DNA of 26,120 bases from CAZEYT01 sp964516295 (GTDB lineage Bacteria; Verrucomicrobiota; Verrucomicrobiia; Chthoniobacterales; Terrimicrobiaceae): contig CAZEYT010000040.1 of assembly GCA_964516295.1 (NCBI GenBank), positions 1-26,120 of the forward strand, read 5' to 3'. A program made the translations under genes and the position numbers. Positions 7,913 through 16,310 of the stretch are shown one piece after another (position 1 is the first letter of the stretch; every line of letters begins with the position of its first letter). The notes beneath the pieces are model-generated. The model made no database searches. It worked only from the letters and a program-made list of their open reading frames with translations, and was not told the DNA's origin.

Positions 7913-9580
7913 TCAATCGGAAAAAACCGGAACAAACTCAAACGCACGCCCGTCAAACAACCCGCGATCGCTCAGTTTCAGCTCCGGAATCACCAAAAGC
8001 GCGAGAAACGAGAGCGTCATAAAAGGAGCCTCAAGCGGCGACCCCATGCGCCGGGCGGCGGCGGTGAGCCGCGAATAGGCCGTGGCCACTTCGGATCCCG
8101 GAGCGGGACTCATCAGGCCGGCAATCGGAAGCGGCAGAAGCTCGATCTCCCCGCCATCCACGGCGACACAGCCGCCGCGATGCTCAAGGAGTGCATTCAC
8201 CGCGCGGGCGAGATCGGCACCGTTGGTGCCAATTGCCACAACATTGTGGGAGTCATGCGCGACCGTCGAGGCGATGGCACCGCGGCGAAGGCCGACATTC
8301 CGCACCAACGCCACCGCCGGCGGCGCGGCTTCGTAGCGGTTGACGACGGCAATTTTCAAGACGTCCGCTGCCACGTCGCCGATCCGGTCCGCGGAGATCA
8401 TTCCGCAGCGAGTAAGCAATTGACCGTCTTCCACCTCGATCACCCGGGCGAGGCGTCCACGCGATGGCAACGCAAAATCCCCGGCCTCCACGGTTCGGGG
8501 GACGAAGCGGTTCGGCGTCGCACTGGTGACACCCGGCAGCAGGCTCTCCCCATCCCGGGCGACGCACTCCCCGCCAATCCAAGTCTCAAGCACTTGAAAA
8601 TCCCGCAGGTTATCGACCAAAAGGAAGTCCGCTTGGTCGCCAACGCGAAGTCGGCCATTTGGAAGGCGGTAGTGCTCCACCGGATTCACGCACGCGGCCC
8701 GCAGAACGTCGAACAAGTCAAGTCCGGCCGAGACCGCACGGGCCACCAAGCGGTCGATATGACCAACCGCGAGTGAGTCGGGGTGTTTGTCATCGCTGCA
8801 GAACATAAGGTCCCTTGGGTGCGCACAGAGAAGATCGACGAGAGCGTCGAAATTCCGCGCGGCCGAGCCTTCGCGGATGAGGATTTTCATCCCGCAAGCC
8901 AGTTTCTCCGCCGCTTCCTCCGCGCTGGCGCATTCGTGGTCGGTGGTGATTCCGGCGGCGGCGTAGGCTTTTAAAGGAGCGCCTCGCAACCCCGGACTGT
9001 GTCCGTCCACTGGCTTGCCCGCGGCGACCGCGGCGGCGATCTTTTTCAGGAGATCCGGATCGCCCGCGATGACGCCGGGGAAATTCATCACCTCCGCCAG
9101 ATCGCCGATCTCCGGGCGGCGGAGGAGGTCGGCGACATCGTTGGCGTCGAGCACCGCGCCGGCCGTTTCAAACGTGGTGGCCGGCACGCACGAGGGAGCA
9201 CCGAAGCAAAAGCGAAACGGTGTTTGCGCGGCCTCCGCCAGCATGAATTCCACCCCGGCCACCCCGAGCACATTGGCGATTTCGTGGGGATCGGAGACCG
9301 TTCCAATCGTGCCGTGTACGGCCGCCATTCGTGCGAACTCCACCGGCGGGATCATGGAGCTTTCCACATGCACGTGCGCATCCACAAAGCCGGGAAGAAC
9401 AAACCCTTTGCCATCGACCTCGCCGCGCGGGAGAGGTTCCACTCCGGTCAAAATGCCGTCGTTCCATGTGATCCGTGACGGGAGCATTCGCCGCGTCCAC
9501 GGGTCGACCACCGTTGCATCCATCGATCCCATGGACGGCCAGAATGCTCGAAACGCGGGGGCGTTGCAACCGGCAACCAT
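7913..9580 (-). CDS. ade: Adenine deaminase
   Basis: The 555-residue protein is an amidohydrolase of the bacterial adenine deaminase (AdeC/Ade) type, which converts adenine to hypoxanthine. Metal-site motif HVHVESSM is at 69-76 (H69 and H71). GTIGTVSDPHEIANVLG follows, then DGHSPGL, GITTDHECAS and FCSDDKHPDSL, all in family order. The C-terminal HDSHNVVAIGTNGADL and GLMS regions, specific to adenine deaminases, are also present. Length is normal. The ATG at 9580 leaves only 34 bp to the divergent xdhC-type gene. Internal ATGs at 9532 and 9523 would trim 16 or 19 residues, leave more room for promoters, and are possible true starts. Confidence 0.93.
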   Translation of the reverse strand: MVAGCNAPAFRAFWPSMGSMDATVVDPWTRRMLPSRITWNDGILTGVEPLPRGEVDGKGFVLPGFVDAHVHVESSMIPPVEFARMAAVHGTIGTVSDPHEIANVLGVAGVEFMLAEAAQTPFRFCFGAPSCVPATTFETAGAVLDANDVADLLRRPEIGDLAEVMNFPGVIAGDPDLLKKIAAAVAAGKPVDGHSPGLRGAPLKAYAAAGITTDHECASAEEAAEKLACGMKILIREGSAARNFDALVDLLCAHPRDLMFCSDDKHPDSLAVGHIDRLVARAVSAGLDLFDVLRAACVNPVEHYRLPNGRLRVGDQADFLLVDNLRDFQVLETWIGGECVARDGESLLPGVTSATPNRFVPRTVEAGDFALPSRGRLARVIEVEDGQLLTRCGMISADRIGDVAADVLKIAVVNRYEAAPPAVALVRNVGLRRGAIASTVAHDSHNVVAIGTNGADLARAVNALLEHRGGCVAVDGGEIELLPLPIAGLMSPAPGSEVATAYSRLTAAARRMGSPLEAPFMTLSFLALLVIPELKLSDRGLFDGRAFEFVPVFSD

Positions 9581-9614
9581 TGCGCCGCGAGGCGGATTTC
9601 TCTAAGGTCCCGCC

Positions 9615-10412
9615 ATGTCGGACTTCCCCGCCAACGTCCTGCGGCAAGCCGCCGTGTTGGAGGACTCGCGATACCCGCACGTTCTGGTGACCGTGGCCGC
9701 CATTCGTGGGAGCGCCCCACAGGATCTTTCCGCCAAAATGCTGGTCACCCCGGAGGGCCGGGTCGCCGGAACGGTGGGAGGCGGAAAACTCGAAGCTGCT
9801 GCGCTGCGTTATGCTGCCGACCTTCTCGCCCGCACCGACGCGACAGCGGAACTGGTCGAGTGGGACCTCAAGCGCGATATCGGAATGACTTGCGGCGGGA
9901 TCGTCACGCTGCTCTTCGAATCCCGCTGTCCCCGCCCGTGGACGGTGGCCGTTTACGGAGCCGGGCACGTGGTTCATCACCTCGTGCGCGTGCTCCTCCC
10001 GCTGCCGGTTCGGCTGGACGTGCGCGATTCGCGGGCGGAGTGGATCAACGCACTTCCGACCGCTCCCAATTTGACGGCCGATGTTTGCGAAGATCCCGTT
10101 GCGACCATTGGCGGGCTCCCGCCGGATGCCTTTGTCCTGTTCATTACGCAGGGCCATACGACGGACCGACCGATCCTCGAAGCGGCTTTGCGCCGGGGCG
10201 GATTTCCCTTTGTCGGCGTTATCGGCAGTCGGGCCAAAGCGGCGACGTTGCGGCGAGAATTGCGGGAGGCCGGACTGTCCGACGAACTCACCGCAACCAT
10301 CCGCTGTCCGCTCGGTTTGGACTTCGGAACGAATCACCCGCAGGAAATCGCGATCAGCATTGCGGCACAACTCCTGCTGGAGCGAGACCGTCTGTCCAAG
10401 ACGCCGTCGTAG
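9615..10412 (+). CDS. XdhC/CoxI-family protein (molybdenum-enzyme accessory factor)
   Basis: This 265-residue protein has an N-terminal XdhC/CoxI domain (VLVTVAAIRGSAPQDLSAKM, GTVGGGKLEAAAL, GMTCGGIVTLLFE). A C-terminal Rossmann-type XdhC_C domain follows (VAVYGAGHVVHHLV, FVLFITQGHTTDRPILEAAL, FVGVIGSRAKAATLRREL, RCPLGLDFGTNHPQEIAISI). Family members bind and sulfurate the molybdenum cofactor for xanthine dehydrogenase. No xanthine dehydrogenase subunit is in this window. The neighbouring adenine deaminase makes hypoxanthine, the substrate of that enzyme, which supports a purine-catabolic role. The start ATG follows TAAGG with good spacing. The next gene begins 5 bp after the stop. Confidence 0.88.
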   Translation: MSDFPANVLRQAAVLEDSRYPHVLVTVAAIRGSAPQDLSAKMLVTPEGRVAGTVGGGKLEAAALRYAADLLARTDATAELVEWDLKRDIGMTCGGIVTLLFESRCPRPWTVAVYGAGHVVHHLVRVLLPLPVRLDVRDSRAEWINALPTAPNLTADVCEDPVATIGGLPPDAFVLFITQGHTTDRPILEAALRRGGFPFVGVIGSRAKAATLRRELREAGLSDELTATIRCPLGLDFGTNHPQEIAISIAAQLLLERDRLSKTPS

Positions 10413-10417
10413 AATCT

Positions 10418-11377
10418 ATGCCCCAAAAAATCGTTGTTCTCGATGGATTCACCCTTCACCCCGGAGATCTCTCTTGGGATGAGTTGAAAACCCTCGCTCC
10501 GATCGTCGAGATCCACGATCGGACGGCCCCCGAAGACGTCCTCGCCCGCGCGCAGGGAGCGGACATCCTTCTCACCAACAAAGTCAAACTTCCGGCTCCC
10601 GTCATTCAGGCCCTCCCCAAGCTTCGCTACATCGGCGTGCTGGCCACCGGATTCGACGTCGTGGATGCGGCGGCCGCCCGCGCTGCCGGGATCGTGGTTT
10701 CGAATGTTCCGGCCTACAGTACGCATTCGGTTGTGCAGATGGTTTTCGGATTCATCCTCAACTGGACCAACCGGATCGCCCATCACTCCGACCGCGTCCG
10801 GAACGGCGCCTGGGCCGCGTCGCCGGATTTTGCGTTCTGGGATTTTCCACTCCGCGAGCTGGAAGGAAAAACTCTGGGGATCGTCGGATTCGGACGGATC
10901 GGGCAGCAGGTCGGGCGGGTGGGGCATGCCTTCGGAATGCGGGTGGTGGCCGCGGTCCGCTCACCGAAGTCGGTCGAGTATCCGGTGGATTTTTGCGCGT
11001 TGGACGACGTTTTCGAGCGGGCGGATTATCTTTGTCTTCTGTGCCCGCTCACGCCGGAAACGCGGTGTTTGGTCTGCGAGGAACGGTTGCGGCGGATGAA
11101 ACCCTCGGCGTTTCTCGTGAACACGTCGCGCGGGCCGGTGGTGGTCGAGGAGGATCTCGCTCGCGCGCTCAATGAGGGATGGATCGCCGGAGCGGGAGTG
11201 GATGTTTTGTCCACCGAGCCACCGCCCGCCGCCCACCCGCTTTTGCAGGCGAGGAATGCGTTTGTTACTCCACACCATGCCTGGGCGACCGTCGAAGCCC
11301 GCACGCGCCTCATGGGCATCGCCATCGAGAACATTCGTGCGTTCTCCGCGGGCTCGCCGCAGAATGTGGTGAACTGA
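10418..11377 (+). CDS. D-2-hydroxyacid dehydrogenase (glycerate dehydrogenase-like)
   Basis: The 319-residue protein is a NAD-dependent D-isomer 2-hydroxyacid dehydrogenase. The nucleotide-binding loop is GFGRIG at 157-162. Catalytic residues are in place: Arg238 (NTSRG), Glu267 (VLSTEPP) and His286 (TPHHAW). The substrate-binding region LATGFDVVD at 75-83 and the TPHxAWAT pattern are closest to glycerate/hydroxypyruvate reductases, so glycerate or hydroxypyruvate is the likely substrate. A longer open frame runs upstream, but only the ATG at 10418 starts at the domain; upstream is the XdhC-type gene in another frame. It ends immediately next to the oppositely oriented permease gene. Confidence 0.88.
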   Translation: MPQKIVVLDGFTLHPGDLSWDELKTLAPIVEIHDRTAPEDVLARAQGADILLTNKVKLPAPVIQALPKLRYIGVLATGFDVVDAAAARAAGIVVSNVPAYSTHSVVQMVFGFILNWTNRIAHHSDRVRNGAWAASPDFAFWDFPLRELEGKTLGIVGFGRIGQQVGRVGHAFGMRVVAAVRSPKSVEYPVDFCALDDVFERADYLCLLCPLTPETRCLVCEERLRRMKPSAFLVNTSRGPVVVEEDLARALNEGWIAGAGVDVLSTEPPPAAHPLLQARNAFVTPHHAWATVEARTRLMGIAIENIRAFSAGSPQNVVN

Positions 11378-13186
11378 TCAGCCGTGGATGACGAGGTGGA
11401 TCGTATCGGGCAGACTCTCCGCCACCTCGGTGGCCACGCTCCCACGGAGGACCTTCGCCAGGGAGCTCCGCTGCGTTGCTCCGAGAATGACATAGTCCAC
11501 TCCAAGCGTCGCCGCCGTGTCCACGATCACGGGTGCGGAATGCACGGCTGATGCAAAGACCGGCACGGTGGTAATCCCGCGCTCGCGACCGATGGCCGTC
11601 GCCGTTGTTAAAATCGCACTGGCTTCCGGGTCGTCCTTCCAGTGCGCCGGACCGGCCGCCGTTCCGGGATACAGGACGGCAATCTCCCGCACGTAAAGCA
11701 CGTAGAGCGCGGCTTTTCGAAACTCCGCTTCATCAAACGCAAAACCCAGCACTGGAGTAAGTCCCCGCACACAGACCAGGATCTTCTGCGTGTCTGACGC
11801 CGGCAACCGCAGGGCCTCGACCACCTCGGGGCGCACGAGATTTGCCACGGCGCTGCTGACCGTAAGGGTCCGAATGCCGCTCAAGCGCTGTGACCAAGCC
11901 CAGAGGGCGAGTCCCACGATCAGCACGCACACCACGAAGAAGAGCGCCTCGTGTTTGGTTTGCGCGAGGGTGACTTCGACCGCGACGAGAATGAAAAAAG
12001 TGATCCCCATCAAAACGCGCTCCCACCAGTGCATGGCGAGGTCTTTGTTGAGGAAACATGACCCAAGATTCACGCAGATCGCACCGACGACGCCGATGGC
12101 ATAGAGCCCGGCGAGGGCTTCGAAGTTGTCCGTGGCGACGAGGACCAGGGTGGGCAGTCCGACGGCGATGGCGAGCGGCGCGAAGGGAACGCCGTGGGAG
12201 TTGAGGCGGGTGAAGCTCTTCGGCATGTCGCCCTCCTTCGACATCATGAAAAGAAGCCCCACCAGAGCCGCCACGGCGGTATTCACCGCGCTCAGAAGAA
12301 GCAGCGCAAAGACGATGCCAACGACAAAACCAAATACCTGGCCGACGGCCGCTCCGAAATTCAGAGCTGCATAATGCTCGCCGAGAAAACGCAGCATGTC
12401 TTCTTTGCGCTCGACCATCTGCGGCGCGAGGCTTTGCGGAAGCGAGAGCATCGCCCATCCGAGGAGCGCTGTTCCCACACTCACCTCGAACGCGACCGGC
12501 AAGATCGCCTTCGCACTGGAACGTCCCACCCGCGGGTGTCCGATCACAGAGCCCTTGTCCGGCTTCATCGTTCCGGTGAGGTTCGCAATCGCCTCCACGC
12601 CGCTCAGTGCCAGGATCACACCGACAAAAGCGGTCCAGTTTTTCGAAAAATCCCCCCCAAGCGGCTCGAAGTGCGCGAAGGTCAAATGTGGCAGACTGAG
12701 CGCAATGATGCCGACCACCACCGCCACCGTCGGAAGAGCCAGCCCGACCGCAAAACTCCCGCTGTGGCGAGGTCCGAAGACATTCACGATGCCGATAAAC
12801 AGAATGACGCCGATCGTGCAGACCATCACATGCTGCTGGGGCACACCGAGATAGCTCATGGCCGCCCAGCCGCTGAGCGCGGCGGTGACGGTGAGATCCG
12901 CCACGAGGAGAAGCGCGCCGACCACGGCCAGCAATTTTCCGTGAACCTTCGCCGCGGAATAAACGCCGCCTCCCTCCGGAAAACACCGGCAGACGACCAG
13001 GTAATTCAACCCCACCAGCGCCGTCAACGCGCAGACGGCGAGGATGATCGGGAACGAGGCAAACCCGGTCGCGGCAAAGGCCAGCCCGATGACATAGGCC
13101 TTGCTCGTGCCCCAGTCGCCGTAAAGAAGCGCCGAGGCACGCTGCCAGTCGAGGTTCCGCGGACGCTGAGTCGATGACGTTTCCAA
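11378..13186 (-). CDS. APC-family amino acid permease fused to a universal stress protein domain
   Basis: The 602-residue protein has an APC-superfamily transporter part (about residues 15-440) with 12 or so hydrophobic segments. It contains GLAFAATGFASFPIILAV, YSAAKVHGK, FVGVILALSGVEAIANLTG and LLLLSAVNTAVAALVGLLFM. A cytoplasmic UspA-like domain follows at about 465-602 (KILVCVRGLTPV, then LGVDYVILGATQRSSLAK and LRGSV). In the Usp nucleotide motif G-2x-G-9x-G(S/T), the second glycine is glutamine here. The start is TTG at 13184-13186; no ATG lies close to the first membrane segment, so this start is the least certain of the window. The natural substrate is unknown; cationic or small amino acids are typical for such permease-Usp fusions. 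Confidence 0.85.
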   Translation of the reverse strand: METSSTQRPRNLDWQRASALLYGDWGTSKAYVIGLAFAATGFASFPIILAVCALTALVGLNYLVVCRCFPEGGGVYSAAKVHGKLLAVVGALLLVADLTVTAALSGWAAMSYLGVPQQHVMVCTIGVILFIGIVNVFGPRHSGSFAVGLALPTVAVVVGIIALSLPHLTFAHFEPLGGDFSKNWTAFVGVILALSGVEAIANLTGTMKPDKGSVIGHPRVGRSSAKAILPVAFEVSVGTALLGWAMLSLPQSLAPQMVERKEDMLRFLGEHYAALNFGAAVGQVFGFVVGIVFALLLLSAVNTAVAALVGLLFMMSKEGDMPKSFTRLNSHGVPFAPLAIAVGLPTLVLVATDNFEALAGLYAIGVVGAICVNLGSCFLNKDLAMHWWERVLMGITFFILVAVEVTLAQTKHEALFFVVCVLIVGLALWAWSQRLSGIRTLTVSSAVANLVRPEVVEALRLPASDTQKILVCVRGLTPVLGFAFDEAEFRKAALYVLYVREIAVLYPGTAAGPAHWKDDPEASAILTTATAIGRERGITTVPVFASAVHSAPVIVDTAATLGVDYVILGATQRSSLAKVLRGSVATEVAESLPDTIHLVIHG

Positions 13187-13307
13187 ACAGAGGGGATTCT
13201 TTGAGATGCGCCGCGGGGGGCGTCAAATCAATTTCCGGCGGATTCGTCACCCCGACGACGTGGTTTTTCCTCGACACAACGAGCCCGTGCGAGGAGTAGA
13301 GAGGACC

Positions 13308-14270
13308 ATGAAAGTCGGCGTCTTCTCCGCAATTCTCAGTGACCTCCCCTTGGAAAATGCTCTCGCCCACATTGCCGGGTTGGGTTGTGAAACCGTGGAA
13401 CTCGGCACGGGGGCCTACCCGGGTGATGCCCACTGCAAGCCGGTGGAACTTCTCGCCAGCAAACCCAAACGCGAGGCTTTCCTGGCGGCCGTCAAAGCGT
13501 CGGGCTTGGAGATCAGCTCCCTGTCCTGTCATGGGAATCCTCTCCACCCGAACAAAAAAATCGCCGCAGCGCATCACAGGGTTTTTGCCGATACGGTCAA
13601 GCTCGCCGGTCTCATCGGCGTTCCGGTGGTGACCACGTTTTCCGGTTGTCCCGGGGATCACGCGGGGGCGAAGTATCCGAACTGGGTCACGTGCCCGTGG
13701 CCGCCGGATTTTCTTACGATTCTCGATTGGCAGTGGAACAAAGTCGCCGTCCCCTATTGGAAAAAACAAGCGGCCATCGCGAAGACGGCCGGGGTCAAAA
13801 TCGCCTTCGAAGCTCACCCGGGATTTCTCGTTTACAACCCCGAAACGCTCCTGCGTTTGCGCGCGGAGGCCGGCGAGGTGATCGGTGCAAACTTCGATCC
13901 GAGCCACTTTTTCTGGCAGGGCATCGACCCGATCAAGGCGGTGCGAGCCTTGGAAGGCGCGATCCATCACGTCCATGCCAAGGATACCGGGCTCTATCCG
14001 GTGAACGCCGACGTCAATGGCTACCTCGACACCAAACACTCTGGCGATGAAAAGAACCGCGCCTGGATTTTCCGCACGGTCGGCTATGGCCACGGGGCGG
14101 ATTTCTGGTGCGACTTCGCCAGCACGCTCCGCCTCTGCGGCTACGATGGCACGCTCTCGATGGAGCATGAAGACAGTCTCATGACCCCGGCCGAGGGCTT
14201 GCGCAAAGGCGTCGAATTCCTCCGATCGGTCATCATCCGCGAGCCGAAGGGCAAGGTCACCTGGGCCTGA
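13308..14270 (+). CDS. Sugar phosphate isomerase/epimerase-like TIM-barrel protein
   Basis: The 320-residue protein matches the xylose isomerase-like TIM-barrel (AP_endonuc_2) family. It opens with MKVGVFSAILSDLPLENAL and GCETVELGTG. Metal-binding positions expected for the family are seen: Glu168 (FEAHPG), Asp197 and His200 (FDPSHFFWQG), histidines at 221-223 (HVHAKD) and a glutamate in SMEHED. The family includes hydroxypyruvate isomerase, inosose dehydratase and many sugar epimerases of unknown substrate. The ATG at 13308 follows a purine-rich GAGGAGTAGAGAGGA stretch. The frame opens 34 codons earlier, but those residues are not domain-like. The following HAD gene starts 4 bp after the stop. 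Confidence 0.85.
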   Translation: MKVGVFSAILSDLPLENALAHIAGLGCETVELGTGAYPGDAHCKPVELLASKPKREAFLAAVKASGLEISSLSCHGNPLHPNKKIAAAHHRVFADTVKLAGLIGVPVVTTFSGCPGDHAGAKYPNWVTCPWPPDFLTILDWQWNKVAVPYWKKQAAIAKTAGVKIAFEAHPGFLVYNPETLLRLRAEAGEVIGANFDPSHFFWQGIDPIKAVRALEGAIHHVHAKDTGLYPVNADVNGYLDTKHSGDEKNRAWIFRTVGYGHGADFWCDFASTLRLCGYDGTLSMEHEDSLMTPAEGLRKGVEFLRSVIIREPKGKVTWA

Positions 14271-14274
14271 GCGG

Positions 14275-14892
14275 ATGATTCGCAATGTCCTTCTCGATTG
14301 GTCGGGAACACTGGCCGACGACCTTTCCGCCGTTCTTCGGGCAACGAATCTGATCTTTCGCGAATATGGCCGGCGTGATCTGACGCGGGAGGAGTTCCGC
14401 CACGCGTTCCGTCTTCCGTTTTCCGGTTTTTATTCCGAGTTGCTGCCGGAGGCGACGACGGAGGGATTGGAGGCTCTTTACGAACGGTTTTTCCATGGTC
14501 TTCAGGAGGAAATCGAGCTCCTGCCCGGTGCCCGAGATTTTTTGGAGTTCTGCTCGGCCACGTCGCGCCGCACGTTTTTGCTCAGCACGATCAAAGCTTC
14601 GCATTTCGAGAAGCAGGCGGGACGTCTTGGCGTCACGGGCTTCTTTGAGCACGCCTATGTCGAGATCATGGACAAGCGGGAAAAGATCCGCGAGATCCTC
14701 GCCGTTCATGGCCTGGACCCCGCCGAGACGATGTTTGTGGGCGACATGATTCACGACATCGAAACCGCCCGCCACGGAGGCGTGCTGGACGTGGCCGTGC
14801 TCACCGGCTTCGATCCCGTCGACAAGCTCCTCCCGGCCAAACCGACGGTCTTGGTGAACGATCTTCCGGCCCTTCAGCGTTTGATGGGATGA
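14275..14892 (+). CDS. HAD-superfamily hydrolase with a DWSGT motif
   Basis: This 205-residue protein has the HAD core: motif I at residues 8-12 (DWSGT), a helical cap at about 18-80, motif II near LLSTIKAS, a lysine in MDKREK and motif IV GDMIHDIETA. In ordinary HAD phosphatases motif I is DxDGT, the second aspartate being the general acid/base; here it is Ser10. A comparable change (DWAGT) is known in phosphonoacetaldehyde hydrolase. The reaction is therefore not a safe call: slow phosphatase, phosphonatase-like or other. The start is ATG at 14275, 4 bp after the isomerase-like gene. The stop overlaps the folB start as ATGA, so all three genes are probably translated from one message. Confidence 0.85.
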   Translation: MIRNVLLDWSGTLADDLSAVLRATNLIFREYGRRDLTREEFRHAFRLPFSGFYSELLPEATTEGLEALYERFFHGLQEEIELLPGARDFLEFCSATSRRTFLLSTIKASHFEKQAGRLGVTGFFEHAYVEIMDKREKIREILAVHGLDPAETMFVGDMIHDIETARHGGVLDVAVLTGFDPVDKLLPAKPTVLVNDLPALQRLMG

Positions 14893-15251
14893 ACGAAATC
14901 TGGATCCGCGGTCTGCGTGTGCCCGTTTTCATCGGGGTTCCCGACGAGGAGCGACAGAGCCGACAGGAGGTCGTGGTCGATCTTTGTGTCGAACCCTCGA
15001 TCCCGTTTGCGGATTTGGCAGACGATATCACGAAGACCATCGACTATGCCGCTTTGGCCGACCGGGTCGTTGCGCTCGCCGCCGGGCGTCCCCGCCATTT
15101 GATTGAGACGTTGGCGGTTGAGATTGCCGACCTGGCCATCCGGGAGTTCGCGGCGCGTTCGGCGACGGTTGAGATCCGAAAGTTCATCCTCCCCCAAACC
15201 GACCATGTCGCGGTTCGTTTCCGTCGGGACGCGGACCCTGGCGGCCACTGA
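14889..15251 (+). CDS. folB: Dihydroneopterin aldolase
   Basis: The 120-residue protein matches FolB, which cleaves 7,8-dihydroneopterin to 6-hydroxymethyl-dihydropterin and glycolaldehyde in folate synthesis. Typical elements are IWIRGLRVPVFIGVPDEERQ near the start (Glu21), ITKTIDYAALADRV at 48-60, the conserved Glu73 in LIETLA, and the catalytic-type Lys98 in VEIRKFILPQ. Length matches the family. The ATG overlaps the HAD gene stop by 4 bases. Confidence 0.88.
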   Translation: MNEIWIRGLRVPVFIGVPDEERQSRQEVVVDLCVEPSIPFADLADDITKTIDYAALADRVVALAAGRPRHLIETLAVEIADLAIREFAARSATVEIRKFILPQTDHVAVRFRRDADPGGH

Positions 15252-15306
15252 ACGTCCCTCATTCTGCTCGCCAAACGGCGGGAAACCGGCAAACTCCGCC
15301 ACTGCC

Positions 15307-16257
15307 ATGTCTGAATCATCCTCTCAGCCCACCAGCGTTGTCACCGGCGGAGCCGGTTTTCTCGGGTCGCATCTTACGGATCGTCTTTTGGCCGAAGGTC
15401 ACCGCGTTGTCGCCATCGACAACCTCATCACGGGCAATGTCGCCAATATCGAACACCTCTCGGGCAACAGAAATTACAAGTTCATCTGCCACGATGTCAC
15501 CGACTTCATTTTTCTCCCCGGTCGCGTCGACTACGTGTGGCATTTCGCGAGCCCGGCGAGCCCGATCGACTATTTGAAAATTCCGATTCCGACGCTCAAG
15601 GTCGGCGCCCTCGGCACTCATAACTCACTCGGACTCGCCAAAGACAAAGGCGCGGCGTTCCTCCTGGCCTCCACTTCGGAATGCTATGGCGACCCGCTGG
15701 TCCACCCGCAAACCGAGGATTACTGGGGCAATGTGAACCCCATCGGGCCGCGCGGCGTTTACGATGAAGCCAAGCGTTTTGCCGAGGCCATGACGATGGC
15801 CTACCACCGCTACCATGGGATGAACACCCACATCGTCCGCATTTTCAATACCTACGGCCCCCGCATGCGGCTGCAGGACGGCCGCGTCGTGCCGGCCTTC
15901 ATCGGCCAGGCTCTCACGAACGAGCCGCTCACCATCTTCGGCGATGGAAAACAAACCCGCAGCTTCTGCTACGTCTCGGATCTCATCGACGGCATCTTCC
16001 GCCTCATGATGAGCTCGTACCATGAGCCGGTGAACATCGGAAATCCGCGCGAGATGACGATCAGGGAATTTGCTGAAGAAATCATCCGGATCACCGGGAC
16101 GTCGGCCTCGATCGAACACCGTCCGCTCCCCGTGGACGACCCGAAGGTCCGCCAGCCCGACATCTCTCTCGCCAAACGCACTCTGGGTTGGGAGCCGAAG
16201 GTCGACTTTGACCAAGGCATTCGGACCACGATTGAATACTTCCGAGGCCGTATTTGA
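15307..16257 (+). CDS. UDP-glucuronate decarboxylase (UDP-xylose synthase)
   Basis: This 316-residue short-chain dehydrogenase/reductase has the NAD-binding GGAGFLG at 14-20, the catalytic pair Y152/K156 (YDEAK) and the active-site TSE at 123-125 (ASTSECYGDP). The signatures WGNVNPIGPRGVYDEAKRF and FNTYGPRM separate UDP-glucuronate decarboxylases from other sugar epimerases. The enzyme makes UDP-xylose from UDP-glucuronate for envelope polysaccharides. The ATG at 15307 directly precedes the Rossmann fold. The frame is open earlier, but there it overlaps folB. It is separated from the pilus-type operon by 53 bp, so co-transcription is possible but not shown. Confidence 0.92.
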   Translation: MSESSSQPTSVVTGGAGFLGSHLTDRLLAEGHRVVAIDNLITGNVANIEHLSGNRNYKFICHDVTDFIFLPGRVDYVWHFASPASPIDYLKIPIPTLKVGALGTHNSLGLAKDKGAAFLLASTSECYGDPLVHPQTEDYWGNVNPIGPRGVYDEAKRFAEAMTMAYHRYHGMNTHIVRIFNTYGPRMRLQDGRVVPAFIGQALTNEPLTIFGDGKQTRSFCYVSDLIDGIFRLMMSSYHEPVNIGNPREMTIREFAEEIIRITGTSASIEHRPLPVDDPKVRQPDISLAKRTLGWEPKVDFDQGIRTTIEYFRGRI

Positions 16258-16310
16258 TCGGATTTCTTTATTTACTCCGAACGAGCGGAAAGGTATTGTC
16301 CCCGTCTGGT

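Noticed and set aside
11733..14285. An 850-residue minus-strand open frame
   Set aside because: It runs antisense to the TIM-barrel gene and out of frame with the permease. Its translation is arginine-rich and shows no domain, while the competing frames have clear family motifs.
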